From JAFMJV01 sp963800275 (GTDB lineage Bacteria > Chloroflexota > Limnocylindria > Limnocylindrales > CSP1-4), in the NCBI GenBank assembly GCA_963800275.1, contig CAWDAI010000002.1, positions 248,001 to 312,000 of the forward strand: a DNA stretch of 64,000 nt, in the 5' to 3' direction. Within the stretch, counting starts at the first letter, position 1, and each line of letters starts with the position of its first letter. The notes under the pieces are model-generated. The model was not told the origin of the DNA. It saw only the letters and a program-made list of their open reading frames with translations, and made no database searches. Shown piece by piece: positions 40,717 to 49,534 of the stretch. Position numbers and translations under genes: made by a program.

Positions 40717-41106
40717 TCAGCCTTCAGCGAGCACCTGCGCCTGGTCGTACCAGCCGGTGATGGTGTTGTCGGTGGGCGTCTCCACGTCGAGCGTGTAGGC
40801 CGCGTCCGCCACCTTCTGGTGGAACTCCTCGAGCGTGCACGCGAGCACGTCCGACAGGCCGATGATCTCCGCCTGGGTCAGGATCGTCTGCTGCTCGGGG
40901 CCGAAATCGGCGAGGTTGAGCAGCAGCGCCTCGTCACGCCAGGCTTCGATGTCGTTGGTGTCCACCCCGATCTGGTCGGCCAGGTAGATCCGGCGCGTAC
41001 GCGTCTCGGACACCTCCAGGAAGAGGCCGGTGGTGAACACTCCCTGGTGCAGCAGCCGATCGAGGGCGACCTGTGGGACGCGCTGGAGGCTCTCTGTGGG
41101 GGGCAT
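40717..41106 (-). CDS. DUF4332-like helix-hairpin-helix protein
   Basis: 129 residues, alpha-helical, with repeated helix pairs LLHQGVFTTGLFLEVSETRT and LLNLADFGPEQQTILTQAEI that resemble DUF4332 (helix-hairpin-helix) repeats. Function unknown. GAGGAG lies about 14 bases upstream of the ATG. Probably cotranscribed with the TIGR01906-type gene. Confidence 0.6.
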   Translation of the reverse strand: MPPTESLQRVPQVALDRLLHQGVFTTGLFLEVSETRTRRIYLADQIGVDTNDIEAWRDEALLLNLADFGPEQQTILTQAEIIGLSDVLACTLEEFHQKVADAAYTLDVETPTDNTITGWYDQAQVLAEG

Positions 41107-41249
41107 CGAGGGTCTGGCTCCTCATCGTGGGACGTTGTCGCGACCGCGCCATGCTAGCAGGGCGCGAGACGCGAGGAAGCGGCCCCGCCGACGATGGGCA
41201 GGGCCGCGAGGGAGCTACGGTTCCGGCTGCGCCAGGTCAGCCGACCGGG

Positions 41250-42458
41250 TCAGCCGTTGAGATCGGCTGGCCGGGTACCGAGCGTGGCGGTCAGCTCCAG
41301 GTCCTGACCGTCGCGCAAGACGTCCAGCGTGACCTGGTCGCCGGGGGCGAAGCGCAGGACCTGCAGGTCCAGCGGATTGCTCCGATCGACCGTGAGGCCG
41401 TCGACGGCGGTGATGATGTCTCCAGCCTGCAGTCCGGCCTGCGCGGCAGGGCTGTCGGCGACCACGGCATCCTGCGAGGCATCGCCACCACCGATCCACG
41501 CACCCTGATCGACCGGCAGGGATTCCTCCTGGGCCAACTGTGCGTCGATGGCTGTGTAGACGACGCCGACGTAGGGCCGGCTGATGGCCTCGCCGGCCTC
41601 CGCCTGCGCGATGATGGGCTTGGCCAGGTCGATGGGCAGGGCGAACCCGATGCCATCGGTGAGGCCCGCCTCGGCGGTGGTGATGCCGATGAGGGAGCCA
41701 TCGCCATCGAGCAATGCGCCGCCGCTATTGCCCGAGTTGATGGCCGCGTCCGTCTGGATGAGGTGACTGAGGCGGTCGCCGCCACGGCTGCCGCCATAGA
41801 CGTTGATGTCGCGGTCAAGGCCGCTGACGATGCCGGCCGCGGCGCTGCCCGGGAAGTTGCCCAGCGGGTTGCCGACCGAGATGGCCAGCTGACCGACCTT
41901 CAGGCCCGACGAATCGCCGAGCATGAGCGCCGGCAGGTCCGTGGCATCGACCTGCACGAAGGCGAAGTCGGTGAGCGTGTCGACGCCGGTGACGGTGCCG
42001 TCGAGGACCGTCCCGTCATCGAGGACCACGGTCACTTGGTCGGCGTTGCCGACGACGTGGCCGTTGGTGATGATGAGGCCGTTGGGGTCGATGATCACGC
42101 CCGAGCCGCTTCCGCCGTAGCCGAAGCCCTGCGGCAGGTCGAAGCCCTCCGGCAGCAGCTCCTGCAGACCACCGAGATCCTCGGGGACCTGGAAGTCCTC
42201 CGGCAGCGGCGATCCATCAGGCAGCTGGATGTCCTCGGGGGAGAGCTGCCCCAGGTCGCTGAAGGCGCCGGCGGGCGTCTGGATGGTGACGACCGATGGC
42301 GTCGCCTGCTCGATGACATTGATGACGACGTCGTTGTCGCCCTGCGCGGCCATGGCCACACCGGGGAGGGCCACGACGGTGGTGAGTGATAGTGCGCCGA
42401 CGAGCGCGAGCGAGGTGCGCGGGCGTCGGGTGATCGGGTTCAGGACAGGAGTCTCCAT
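41250..42458 (-). CDS. HtrA/DegP-like trypsin-fold serine protease with PDZ domain
   Basis: 402 residues. Signal/anchor segment at about 15-38 (LALVGALSLTTVVALPGVAMAA). A Pro/Leu/acidic linker (65-112) precedes the protease domain with catalytic triad His134 (ITNGHVV), Asp164 (LTDFAFVQV) and Ser245 (GNSGGALL). A PDZ domain spans about 300-400. An envelope quality-control protease by family. AAGAAAGG precedes ATG 42458. It is followed by a small gene for a HhH protein on the same strand. Confidence 0.9.
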   Translation of the reverse strand: METPVLNPITRRPRTSLALVGALSLTTVVALPGVAMAAQGDNDVVINVIEQATPSVVTIQTPAGAFSDLGQLSPEDIQLPDGSPLPEDFQVPEDLGGLQELLPEGFDLPQGFGYGGSGSGVIIDPNGLIITNGHVVGNADQVTVVLDDGTVLDGTVTGVDTLTDFAFVQVDATDLPALMLGDSSGLKVGQLAISVGNPLGNFPGSAAAGIVSGLDRDINVYGGSRGGDRLSHLIQTDAAINSGNSGGALLDGDGSLIGITTAEAGLTDGIGFALPIDLAKPIIAQAEAGEAISRPYVGVVYTAIDAQLAQEESLPVDQGAWIGGGDASQDAVVADSPAAQAGLQAGDIITAVDGLTVDRSNPLDLQVLRFAPGDQVTLDVLRDGQDLELTATLGTRPADLNG

Positions 42459-42614
42459 TCCAACCTTTCTTGGGGATCGGCGCTCGCGCCGGGGTACGGC
42501 GCGATGCGGCCACGGGCATCGCTGACAGGGAGCGCGACGCGTCCGTTACTGTTGTACCTGACCGCTGGTGAATCCGGGGTTTCCGGTATGTGAAGACTCC
42601 CTAGCCTGAGAGGG

Positions 42615-42642
42615 TCGCCCGCGGGCAGGTCCCCGCGGGCGA
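42615..42642 (-). terminator. Hairpin terminator after osmC
   Basis: TCGCCCGCGGG, six-base loop, CCCGCGGGCGA: 11 perfect pairs, nine bases after the osmC stop. Confidence 0.75.
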
Positions 42643-42650
42643 GAAGAAAT

Positions 42651-43094
42651 CTAGCCCTCGAGCGTGGCGTCGAGTGTGATCTCCACCGAATCGCTGATGG
42701 CGCGTGAGATGGGGCAGCCGGCCTTGGCGGCGTTGGCTGCGTCCAGGAAGGCCTGCTCGTCAGCACCCGGCACCACGGCTCGGACGGTGATGGCGCTGCG
42801 CTGCACGGTCCAGCCCTTGTCGGTCTTGTCGGCGGTGACCTCGACCGAGGTGTCGACACGCTCGGGCGGGATGCCGGCCTTGGCTAGCTCGTTGCTGAAG
42901 GCCATCGAGTAGCAGGCGGCGTGCGCTGCAGCCAGCAGCTCCTCGGGGCCGGTCTTGCCCTCGGCGGCCTCCGTGCGGGCGCGCCAGGTGATCGCCTGGT
43001 CGGCGAAGATGCCGCTGGTGGTCGCGCTCACCGCGCCGCCGCCGGACAGCAGGTCACCGCTCCAGTTGGCTTCTGCTCGTCGGACCTGGGCCAT
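42651..43094 (-). CDS. OsmC family peroxiredoxin
   Basis: 147 residues. The two redox cysteines lie in AAAHAACYSMAFSNEL (Cys62) and AKAGCPISRAIS (Cys126), with the conserved GKTGPEELLAAA segment. Reduces organic hydroperoxides, usually with lipoyl or thiol donors. ATG 43094 with AAGGAG upstream. Single gene, closed by a strong terminator. Confidence 0.92.
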   Translation of the reverse strand: MAQVRRAEANWSGDLLSGGGAVSATTSGIFADQAITWRARTEAAEGKTGPEELLAAAHAACYSMAFSNELAKAGIPPERVDTSVEVTADKTDKGWTVQRSAITVRAVVPGADEQAFLDAANAAKAGCPISRAISDSVEITLDATLEG

Positions 43095-43145
43095 GTCTTC
43101 TCCTTCGTTCGTACAGCGTAGGGGTGAATCTTGGCACGAGACGCG

Positions 43146-44219
43146 TCAGTCGGTCAGGAACAGCTCCCAGTAGCGGTCGTCGACCGCCAGACCCGGCCGT
43201 TCGACGCCCAGCCCACCAACTCCAGCGAGGAGCCCCGTCAGCTGGTCCTGCAGCTCGTCGACGGCGGCGACATCGGAGTGGCCACGCAGCTGTCCCACCG
43301 CCAGCTCGTCGAGGTAGCCGACCATCGCGGTCAGGCCGTCGACCTCGACGCCGAGGCCCCGACAGGGCCGAAGCCGCTGCTCGCCATCGACGGGTCCACC
43401 ACAGGTCCAGTCCAGATCGTCCCGCGAGCTCGAACCGATGGCTTCGAAGGCCGTCCACTTGGCCGAGCCCATCGAGACCAGGCTCATGGCCTCGGCCCAG
43501 CCCAGGGGGCGCGCGAAGGTGACGGTATAGCCGCTCTGGTTGGCGCCCGGAACGGCATCGCCGCAGCGGGCGCGTGCGCTGGTCGCGGGCACCGGCGGCT
43601 GGGTCCCGACGCGGGCGTAGGCGAGCGTCTCGTAGGCCGCCGTGAAGCGCACGGCCTGCCACTCCCCGAGCAGGTGGCGAGAAAGCTGGGAGAGGACGTC
43701 GACGTTGCCCTTGCGGCGGTCCCAGGCCCAGGTGCACGCGCCCTGTGCTCGCTTGCCGTGCCAGCGCGAGAACTGGATCTGCGAGCTGTACTCGGTGCCG
43801 GGCTGGGGCGGGTAGCGGCCAGCGGTGACCTCCGCCTCCTCCCAGCGGCGGTCGCCGTCATCATCATCGCGGTCGTAGGCCGGATCCGGGAGGTTGGAGC
43901 TCCAGAAGCCGGTCGCGCTCAGGCGGCCGCTGCGGTCGTTGACCTCATGGGTGTAGCGCAGGCCACCAGCGATGTAGCCGGCGAGGCCGCGGGCCTGTGC
44001 GCGGTTCCAGGTCGCATCGGTGCGATAGATCAGCGCATCCCCGGGAAGCAGGAAGCGGCTCTCGCGTACGCGGGTCGAGGACTCGCTCGGGGTCCAGGTC
44101 GCACCACCGACCCCCTGGGCCAGAACCGGCCGTGTCGGACCCGCCAGGACGAGCCAGCCCAGGGCCAGCACGGCCACGAGCGTGAACGGACCCCCGGGAC
44201 CGAGACGGTGGTACCTCAA
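43146..44219 (-). CDS. Secreted hypothetical protein
   Basis: 357 residues. TTG 44219 overlaps the stop of the decarboxylase gene upstream (TTGA). Signal peptide at about 10-33 (FTLVAVLALGWLVLAGPTRPVLAQG). The mature part has SRFLLPGDALIYRTDATWN, SATGFWSSNLPDPAYDRDDDD, an even number of cysteines and a helical C-terminus. Composition is normal for a real exported protein, but no family is recognised. The long ORF over the same frame continues antisense upstream and was cut at the overlap. Confidence 0.6.
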   Translation of the reverse strand: MRYHRLGPGGPFTLVAVLALGWLVLAGPTRPVLAQGVGGATWTPSESSTRVRESRFLLPGDALIYRTDATWNRAQARGLAGYIAGGLRYTHEVNDRSGRLSATGFWSSNLPDPAYDRDDDDGDRRWEEAEVTAGRYPPQPGTEYSSQIQFSRWHGKRAQGACTWAWDRRKGNVDVLSQLSRHLLGEWQAVRFTAAYETLAYARVGTQPPVPATSARARCGDAVPGANQSGYTVTFARPLGWAEAMSLVSMGSAKWTAFEAIGSSSRDDLDWTCGGPVDGEQRLRPCRGLGVEVDGLTAMVGYLDELAVGQLRGHSDVAAVDELQDQLTGLLAGVGGLGVERPGLAVDDRYWELFLTD

Positions 44220-45739
44220 GGGTTCGGCTGGTCGAGCTCGCGCAGCGCCGCGAGGACCGAGCTCCAGGCCAGCTCGATGTGCCGCTGCTCGGAGCGGATG
44301 TTCCCGACCACCAGGCGCAGCACGAAGCGGCCCTCGACCTTGGTGTGCGAGAGGAAGATCCGACCCTCGGCATTGAGCCGGTTCATGACGGCCTCGTTGA
44401 GCGCATCGAGGGCCGCGGCCACCACCAGTTCCCCTTCCCTGCCCTCGTAGCGGCGCGGTCGCAAGCGGAAGCAGACCGTCCCGAAGGGCACCGGGTAGAG
44501 CAGCTCGGCGTCGGGTTCTGCCTCGATCCAGGTCGAGAGCTCCTGTGCCAGCTCGATGTGGCGGCGCAGCCGGGTGCGGATGCCCGACAGCCCGAAGTAG
44601 CGCAGCTGCATCCACATCTTGATGCCGCGAGCCTTGCGCCCAAGCTGGGGCACGTACTCGTTGTAGTCGCGGGCGGCGTCCCGGCCGTCGTACGTGCGCA
44701 GGTATTCCGGCACCAGGCTCAGCGCGTCACGCAGGGTGTCCATGTGGCGAGTCAGCAGGAGAGAGCAATCGAACGGGGTGAACATCCACTTGTGAGGATT
44801 GACCACGATCGAGTCAGCTCGCTCCCAGCCGGCGAAGTGGGGGCGCATCTCCGGGATGAGCGCGGTCGGCCCGGCGTAGGCCGCATCGACGTGGAGCCAG
44901 AGGCCGGCCTCCTGGGCCACGTCGGCGATGGCCGCCACCGGATCGATGGCCGTGGTGGAGGTGGTGCCGATCGTGGCCACGATGCCAGCCGGGATCCAGC
45001 CCTCGGCGCGGTCGGCCTCGATCGCCGCACGTAACAGGTCCGGGCGCATGGCCAGGAGATCGTCCACCTCTACCTTGCGCACACCCTCGCGGCCGATGCC
45101 GGCCACCATCGCGGCTCGCTCCACCGACGAGTGCGCCTGGCTGGACGCGTAGACACGAAGCCGGGGGCGCTGCCCCAGACCGACCTGCGACCCGTCGCCG
45201 GTGGCCTGCTGGCGAGCGCAGACGAGGCCGGCCAGGGTGCTGATCGACGCGGTGTCGTTGAAGACCCCGTCGAAAGCGTCTGGCAGTCCCAGGCCTTCTC
45301 GGAGCCAGCCGACCGTCACGGTCTCCAGCTCGGTCCCGACCGGCGAGACGCGCCACATGAAGGCGTTGGCGTTGAGGCCGCTGCTGATGAGCTCGCCCAT
45401 GATGCCGATGGCGGAGGCGTTGGAGCTGAAGTAGGCGAAGTTGTTGGGGCTCTGCCAGTGGGTGACGTTGGGGATGACCTCGCGGGCCACGTCTCCCATG
45501 ATCAGCGCGAGTGGCTGCGGGTCTTCTGGCGGCGGTCCACCGAGCCTCGCCGCCAGCTCACCGGGCTCGACCGCCGGCAGCACGGCATAGTCCTCGACGT
45601 GTTGCAGGTAGTCGGCGACCATGTCCGCGGCCTGGTGCAGCGCGGCCCGGAGCTCCGTAGCGGGCATGTCGCCGGTCTGCGAGCGCTGAGCGTCGTCCAG
45701 GGCGGGCTCGCGAGTGGTGATCGTCTCTGGGTCGTGCAC
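44216..45739 (-). CDS. Group II PLP-dependent decarboxylase (aromatic-L-amino-acid decarboxylase-like)
   Basis: 507 residues. PLP lysine in VNPHKWMFTPFDCSLLL, Asp/Ala cofactor pocket LWLHVDAAYAGPTAL, and N-terminal HWQSPNNFAYFSSNASAIG, as in tryptophan/tyrosine/DOPA decarboxylases. Expected reaction: decarboxylation of an aromatic L-amino acid to the amine. GTG 45739 is chosen over ATG 45667 since a TACCAT box ends nine bases before it (leaderless pattern). It is divergent from the 66-residue gene at 45948. Confidence 0.88.
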   Translation of the reverse strand: MHDPETITTREPALDDAQRSQTGDMPATELRAALHQAADMVADYLQHVEDYAVLPAVEPGELAARLGGPPPEDPQPLALIMGDVAREVIPNVTHWQSPNNFAYFSSNASAIGIMGELISSGLNANAFMWRVSPVGTELETVTVGWLREGLGLPDAFDGVFNDTASISTLAGLVCARQQATGDGSQVGLGQRPRLRVYASSQAHSSVERAAMVAGIGREGVRKVEVDDLLAMRPDLLRAAIEADRAEGWIPAGIVATIGTTSTTAIDPVAAIADVAQEAGLWLHVDAAYAGPTALIPEMRPHFAGWERADSIVVNPHKWMFTPFDCSLLLTRHMDTLRDALSLVPEYLRTYDGRDAARDYNEYVPQLGRKARGIKMWMQLRYFGLSGIRTRLRRHIELAQELSTWIEAEPDAELLYPVPFGTVCFRLRPRRYEGREGELVVAAALDALNEAVMNRLNAEGRIFLSHTKVEGRFVLRLVVGNIRSEQRHIELAWSSVLAALRELDQPNP

Positions 45740-45947
45740 GTCACTTCGATGGTACTGCGCTGTCGCCGGACCGGCCGGGTCAGCCGCGCGCCGGGCGCAT
45801 TGCCGATACGCAGCAATGCGCCGTCGGCCGTTGTGCAGCAGGTTCCGCATGACCTCGGGGACCGTCCGCCGGGATGATGGAGCCATCGAACGACGCCCGC
45901 CCGGGCTCGAGGAAGAAGCACGGGTGCGACCATCGAAGGAGCTCACC

Positions 45948-46148
45948 ATGACCAAGCACGCCTCCGGCAAGTACGGCCGGACCATCGGACAGAAGGAGCG
46001 CAAGGCCGGTTGGCCGGGTCAGGCGACCGCGTGGTGCTACCTGTGCGGCGGGACGCACACGTGGGCCGAGGGATGTGCGGCCATCGGCGGGCACCCTGCC
46101 TTCTCCACGCGCCACGACGACGTCGCAACCAATACCCGGGCTGCCTGA
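45948..46148 (+). CDS. Small protein with a CxxC...C putative metal site
   Basis: 66 residues. ATG 45948 with GAAGGAG upstream. Basic N-terminus (MTKHASGKYGRTIGQKERKAG), then WCYLCGGTHTWAEGC with three cysteines and two histidines nearby, resembling a zinc-knuckle-like site. No family recognised. It is divergent from the decarboxylase gene; a long hairpin follows at 46171. Confidence 0.5.
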   Translation: MTKHASGKYGRTIGQKERKAGWPGQATAWCYLCGGTHTWAEGCAAIGGHPAFSTRHDDVATNTRAA

Positions 46149-46170
46149 CCAGGCGCGGCCCCTCAGACCC

Positions 46171-46238
46171 CGCCGACGAAGCACACGCCCCCTGGACCCC
46201 GGGGGGCGTCGCCGCGTGTGCCCACCCGTTCGTCGGCG
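46171..46238. terminator. Long nested hairpin between the small Cys protein and DUF1232 gene
   Basis: Outer arms CGCCGACGAA/TTCGTCGGCG (10 pairs), middle GCACACGC/GCGTGTGC, inner C-run/G-run. It could terminate the 66-residue gene or form a structured 5' leader for the next gene, whose ATG is 15 bases past it. Confidence 0.5.
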
Positions 46239-46253
46239 TGACATCCTGACCGG

Positions 46254-46652
46254 ATGGACCCGCTAGCGCTCGTCATCGCCGTCGCCGTGGGCCTCACGGT
46301 CGTATGGGGCCTCCTGCTGGTCGTGCTCTGGGTCTCGCGACCCCGGGCTGTCCCCGCTCGGGAGCTGCTCGGCGTGATCCCGGACCTGATCCGGCTGTCC
46401 CGGTCCCTGATCTCAGACGGGGACGTGCCGCTCGACGTGCGGCTGGTGGCCGCAGGTGCGGTGGTCTGGGTCATCAGCCCCATCGATCTCGTGCCCGAGT
46501 TCCTGCCGCTGATCGGCTGGCTCGACGAGGTCGTCGTCATCGTCCTCGCCTTGCGTTACGTCCGTCGCCGGCTGGGTGTGCCGGCCCTGCGTGCGCGATG
46601 GGCGGGCAGCCAGGACGGCTTCCGCATCCTGTGCACGGTGATGGGTTCGTAG
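46254..46652 (+). CDS. DUF1232 (YkvA-like) membrane protein
   Basis: 132 residues. TM helix at about 6-27, then the DUF1232 domain with DVPLDVRLVAAGAVVWVISPIDLVPEFLPLIGWLDEVVV (about 57-95); SPIDLVPEFLPLIG is the family hallmark. Function not established. ATG 46254. Its transcript is ended by the hairpin at 46703-46724. Confidence 0.85.
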   Translation: MDPLALVIAVAVGLTVVWGLLLVVLWVSRPRAVPARELLGVIPDLIRLSRSLISDGDVPLDVRLVAAGAVVWVISPIDLVPEFLPLIGWLDEVVVIVLALRYVRRRLGVPALRARWAGSQDGFRILCTVMGS

Positions 46653-46702
46653 CGGACGCATCACCGTCGGCCAGCCCGGTGGCAGCACCGGACAACGAAA
46701 GA

Positions 46703-46724
46703 CCCTCCGGCTCGCACCGGAGGG
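46703..46724. terminator. Hairpin between the DUF1232 gene and tRNA-Pro
   Basis: CCCTCCGG, loop CTCGCA, CCGGAGGG: eight perfect pairs, preceded by AACGAAAGA. It can serve both convergent transcripts. Confidence 0.75.
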
Positions 46725-46744
46725 CCAGTTCGTGAGTGATTTCG

Positions 46745-46822
46745 TGGTCGGGGCGACTGGATTCGAACCAGCGACCTCTTGACCCCCAGTCAAGTGCGCT
46801 AACCAAGCTGCGCCACGCCCCG
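46745..46822 (-). tRNA. tRNA-Pro (anticodon GGG)
   Basis: Minus-strand cloverleaf: acceptor CGGGGCG/CGCCCCG (5' end 46822), D-arm with GCGCAGCTTGGTTAGCGC, anticodon stem CTTGA/TCAAG with loop CTGGGGG (anticodon GGG at 46787-46785), T-arm CTGGTTCGAATCCAG, discriminator A, encoded CCA at 46747-46745. Decodes CCC/CCU. Confidence 0.95.
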
Positions 46823-46894
46823 AGGCGACGGACTAGGAGTCTAGCAGGAGACCATCGGTTTCGGCGCCTGGTGGCCGCCCGCTGGTCCGGTGTG

Positions 46895-47530
46895 TCAGGC
46901 CGGCGGACGCGGGCTCCGAGGCCGCACGGGGATCGCTGGCGGCGGCAGGGTCAGCGCGGTCGCCGCAGCGCCCGGCCTGGGACGCGGTGCCGGGAATCGC
47001 TGCACGGTCGCCGGCGTCGGTGGCGGGGTCCGCAGTTCGCTCACCCGTACCTGGACCGCGGTGTTGTCCCCCTGTGGCGGGGGCGCCTGCTGTGGCTGAC
47101 GAGGGATCGTCGGCACCGGGGCGGAGGGGACGTTGGCGGGTGCCTCGAAGTTGCGCGCCATCGATCGTCCTGGTGGAACGGTCGGCGCGACAGTGAGGCC
47201 GGGCTCGACCTGGTTCGCAGCGCCGGCGAGGCTGTCCGGATGCGCGTCGCCCGAGCCCCGTCCGCCGCGGACGATGACGTAGCCGATCGCGATGACGCCG
47301 ACGGTGGCGGTGACCGCGGTCAGGAGCCAGGTCGTGGTGGCATTCCCCGCGGCGGTACCGGTCGCCAGCATGACCAGCGATGTGATCAGGAGGGCGCCAC
47401 CGGCGAGCGCCAGGAGCCACAGGGCGGCAGGGCTGTCAGACCCTCTCGATCTCCTTCGGCCGCTTCGGTCCACGGCGAGCTGCCCTCTGGGCGCGTATCG
47501 AGGTGTTCGTGGCCCATGTGCGATCACCAC
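46895..47530 (-). CDS. Two-TM protein with proline-rich C-terminal half
   Basis: 211 residues. TM segments at about 36-58 and 67-88, then a Pro/Ala/Val-rich region (APTVPPGRSMARNFEAPANV, PRQPQQAPPPQGDN, TLPPPAIPVRPRSP) likely outside the membrane. No family recognised. Composition beyond residue 110 is low complexity, so confidence is moderate. It lies between tRNA-Pro and the polysaccharide deacetylase gene on the same strand. Confidence 0.45.
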   Translation of the reverse strand: MVIAHGPRTPRYAPRGQLAVDRSGRRRSRGSDSPAALWLLALAGGALLITSLVMLATGTAAGNATTTWLLTAVTATVGVIAIGYVIVRGGRGSGDAHPDSLAGAANQVEPGLTVAPTVPPGRSMARNFEAPANVPSAPVPTIPRQPQQAPPPQGDNTAVQVRVSELRTPPPTPATVQRFPAPRPRPGAAATALTLPPPAIPVRPRSPRPPA

Positions 47531-47630
47531 TGCGACGGATCAGGACTTCACACGATGGCGTACCCGGACGCGCCAGCCAATGGGCAGCAGGTACGTCCCC
47601 TGACCCCACCGATCCTCACCGGACCGACGG

Positions 47631-48515
47631 TCACTCGCCCCCGTACGTCTCGACCTTGCCTTTGCTGACCGTGCCCTTGGCGCCCTTCAACACGGTGCCC
47701 AGCCCGGCCAGCTCGATCCCCCGGCGCTGGTAGTGGCGCACGATCTTGGGCATGGCCTTGGCGGTGGCTTCGGGACCGCAGTGCATGAGGATGACCGAGC
47801 CGGCCGGGGCGCCGGTCGCGCGCTTGACGATGCTGCGCACCGTGGCTGACGCACTCCAGTCCCGGGTGTCACGGCTCCACAGCACGATGACGCCGTAACC
47901 GAGCTCCATGGCGACCTGCCGCACGAGACGGTCCTGCGCGCCATAGGGCGGGCGGAGCACCTTCAACATGGGCCGACCGAGCGCGCGCTCCTGGATCTGC
48001 TCGTTCTCGTCGATCTGACGCGAGATCTTGCCACGTGGCGCGTCGGCCAGGTTGCGGTGGCTGCGCGTGTGGTTCGCGAACTCCATGCCCTCGAGGACGG
48101 CGCGCCAGGGGGCCGGTCGCTCGTCGATCCAGATGCCGTTGATGAAGAAGGTGCCGATCGCGCCATGGGCCCGCAACGTGTCCGCGATGCTGGCGCAGGC
48201 CTCCAGATCGAAGCCATCGTCGAAGGTGAGGGCGACGGCCCCGCTCGAGCGCGGGCCCTTGCGCACCACGATGGCCTCCGGGGGCAGGCTCGCGTCCTCG
48301 TTCTTGGGCGGACGCGCCGCGGGCTCGGCCCCGATCGTCGCCGTGCGCGCTACGTTCGGATCAGGCCGCAGCTCACTCGCGAGGGCCGCCCGCAGCCACT
48401 CCCCGAAGGTCAGCTCGAGCTCGGTGACTTCAGCCGGTCTTTGCGCAAAGACAGGTGCTGCGGTCATGACCAGCAGCGTGGCGACGACGACGAGAGCAAG
48501 GGCTCGTTGGCGCAT
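47631..48515 (-). CDS. Polysaccharide deacetylase (NodB domain)
   Basis: 294 residues. Signal peptide at 1-24 (MRQRALALVVVATLLVMTAAPVFAQ). NodB domain (about 92-270): ALTFDDGFD with catalytic Asp, metal-binding EFANHTRSH, RPPYGAQ and a late LMHCG. Removes acetyl groups from cell-envelope glycans such as peptidoglycan or exopolysaccharide. It follows gpsA with an overlap at 48515. Confidence 0.88.
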   Translation of the reverse strand: MRQRALALVVVATLLVMTAAPVFAQRPAEVTELELTFGEWLRAALASELRPDPNVARTATIGAEPAARPPKNEDASLPPEAIVVRKGPRSSGAVALTFDDGFDLEACASIADTLRAHGAIGTFFINGIWIDERPAPWRAVLEGMEFANHTRSHRNLADAPRGKISRQIDENEQIQERALGRPMLKVLRPPYGAQDRLVRQVAMELGYGVIVLWSRDTRDWSASATVRSIVKRATGAPAGSVILMHCGPEATAKAMPKIVRHYQRRGIELAGLGTVLKGAKGTVSKGKVETYGGE

Positions 48516-49534
48516 CAGGTCTCTCCGGTCAACTCGTCCTTCGAGGAACGGGATAGCAGGTCCACGATCGAATCACGCACGTCCTTGCCCTCGTAGAGCA
48601 CCGCCTTGACCTCGCGCGCGATGGGCATGTCGACGTCATGCGCATCGGCCAGCGAGACCGCAGCTTGAACGGTGTAGGCACCTTCGGCCACGCCGGGCAG
48701 CGTACTCTCGATCTGCGGCCATGTCTTGCCTTTGGCCAGCTCGACGCCGAGCCGGTGGTTGCGTGAGAGAGCCGAGGTAGAGGTCGCCAGAACGTCACCG
48801 ATGCCGGCCAGCCCGGCGAAGGTCAGCGGATTGGCGCCCATGGCCACGCCCAGGCGAGTGACCTCGGCGAGGCCACGGGTGGTGATCGCGGCCTTGGCGT
48901 TGTCCCCCGCCCCCAGCTCCTCGACCGCACCGGCCACGATGGCCACGATGTTCTTGAGTGCGCCTGCCAGCTCCACGCCCACGACGTCGCGGTTGCGGTA
49001 GAGGCGGAATGTCCTGCCGCCCAGGATCTCGACCACGCGGCGGCTGACGGTGTCGTCTTCCGCCGCCACGACCGCCGCGGCCGGCAGCCCACGTGAGATC
49101 TCCGGGGCCAGGTTGGGGCCGGAGAGCGCAGCGACGCGCGCGCCGGCTCCAGGCATCTCAGCGGCGATGACCTCGGTCATGCGCAGGAGCGTGACACCCT
49201 CGATACCCTTGGCCACCGACAGGAGCACCGGCGTGCCCGGGATCGACTCGGCCACGGCCGCCGCGGTCACGCGCATGGCAGCCGAGGGTACGGCCATCAC
49301 CACCAGCTCGGAGGCGGAGGCCAGGGCGCTGGGGTCAGCCGTGACCTCGATGCGGTCGTCCAGTGGCACGCCCGGCAGGTGGCGCCGGTTCTCGCCATCC
49401 GCCCGCAGGGACTGGGCCTGGGGTTCGTCCCGGGTCAGGAGCGTCACGGGCTCCTGCTTCGACAGCAGCGTGGCCAGCGTGGTGCCCCAGGCTCCGGCGC
49501 CCACGATCGCCACCCGCGGCTGCGCTGCCGGCAT
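48515..49534 (-). CDS. gpsA: Glycerol-3-phosphate dehydrogenase [NAD(P)+]
   Basis: 339 residues. Rossmann GAGAWGTTLATLL at the N-terminus, VAKGIEGVTLLRMTEVI, LSGPNLAPEI, and catalytic Lys in VELAGALKNIVAI. Reduces dihydroxyacetone phosphate to glycerol-3-phosphate for phospholipids. The start overlaps the der stop (TGATG), and plsC, also phospholipid synthesis, is nearby on the strand. Confidence 0.95.
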   Translation of the reverse strand: MPAAQPRVAIVGAGAWGTTLATLLSKQEPVTLLTRDEPQAQSLRADGENRRHLPGVPLDDRIEVTADPSALASASELVVMAVPSAAMRVTAAAVAESIPGTPVLLSVAKGIEGVTLLRMTEVIAAEMPGAGARVAALSGPNLAPEISRGLPAAAVVAAEDDTVSRRVVEILGGRTFRLYRNRDVVGVELAGALKNIVAIVAGAVEELGAGDNAKAAITTRGLAEVTRLGVAMGANPLTFAGLAGIGDVLATSTSALSRNHRLGVELAKGKTWPQIESTLPGVAEGAYTVQAAVSLADAHDVDMPIAREVKAVLYEGKDVRDSIVDLLSRSSKDELTGET

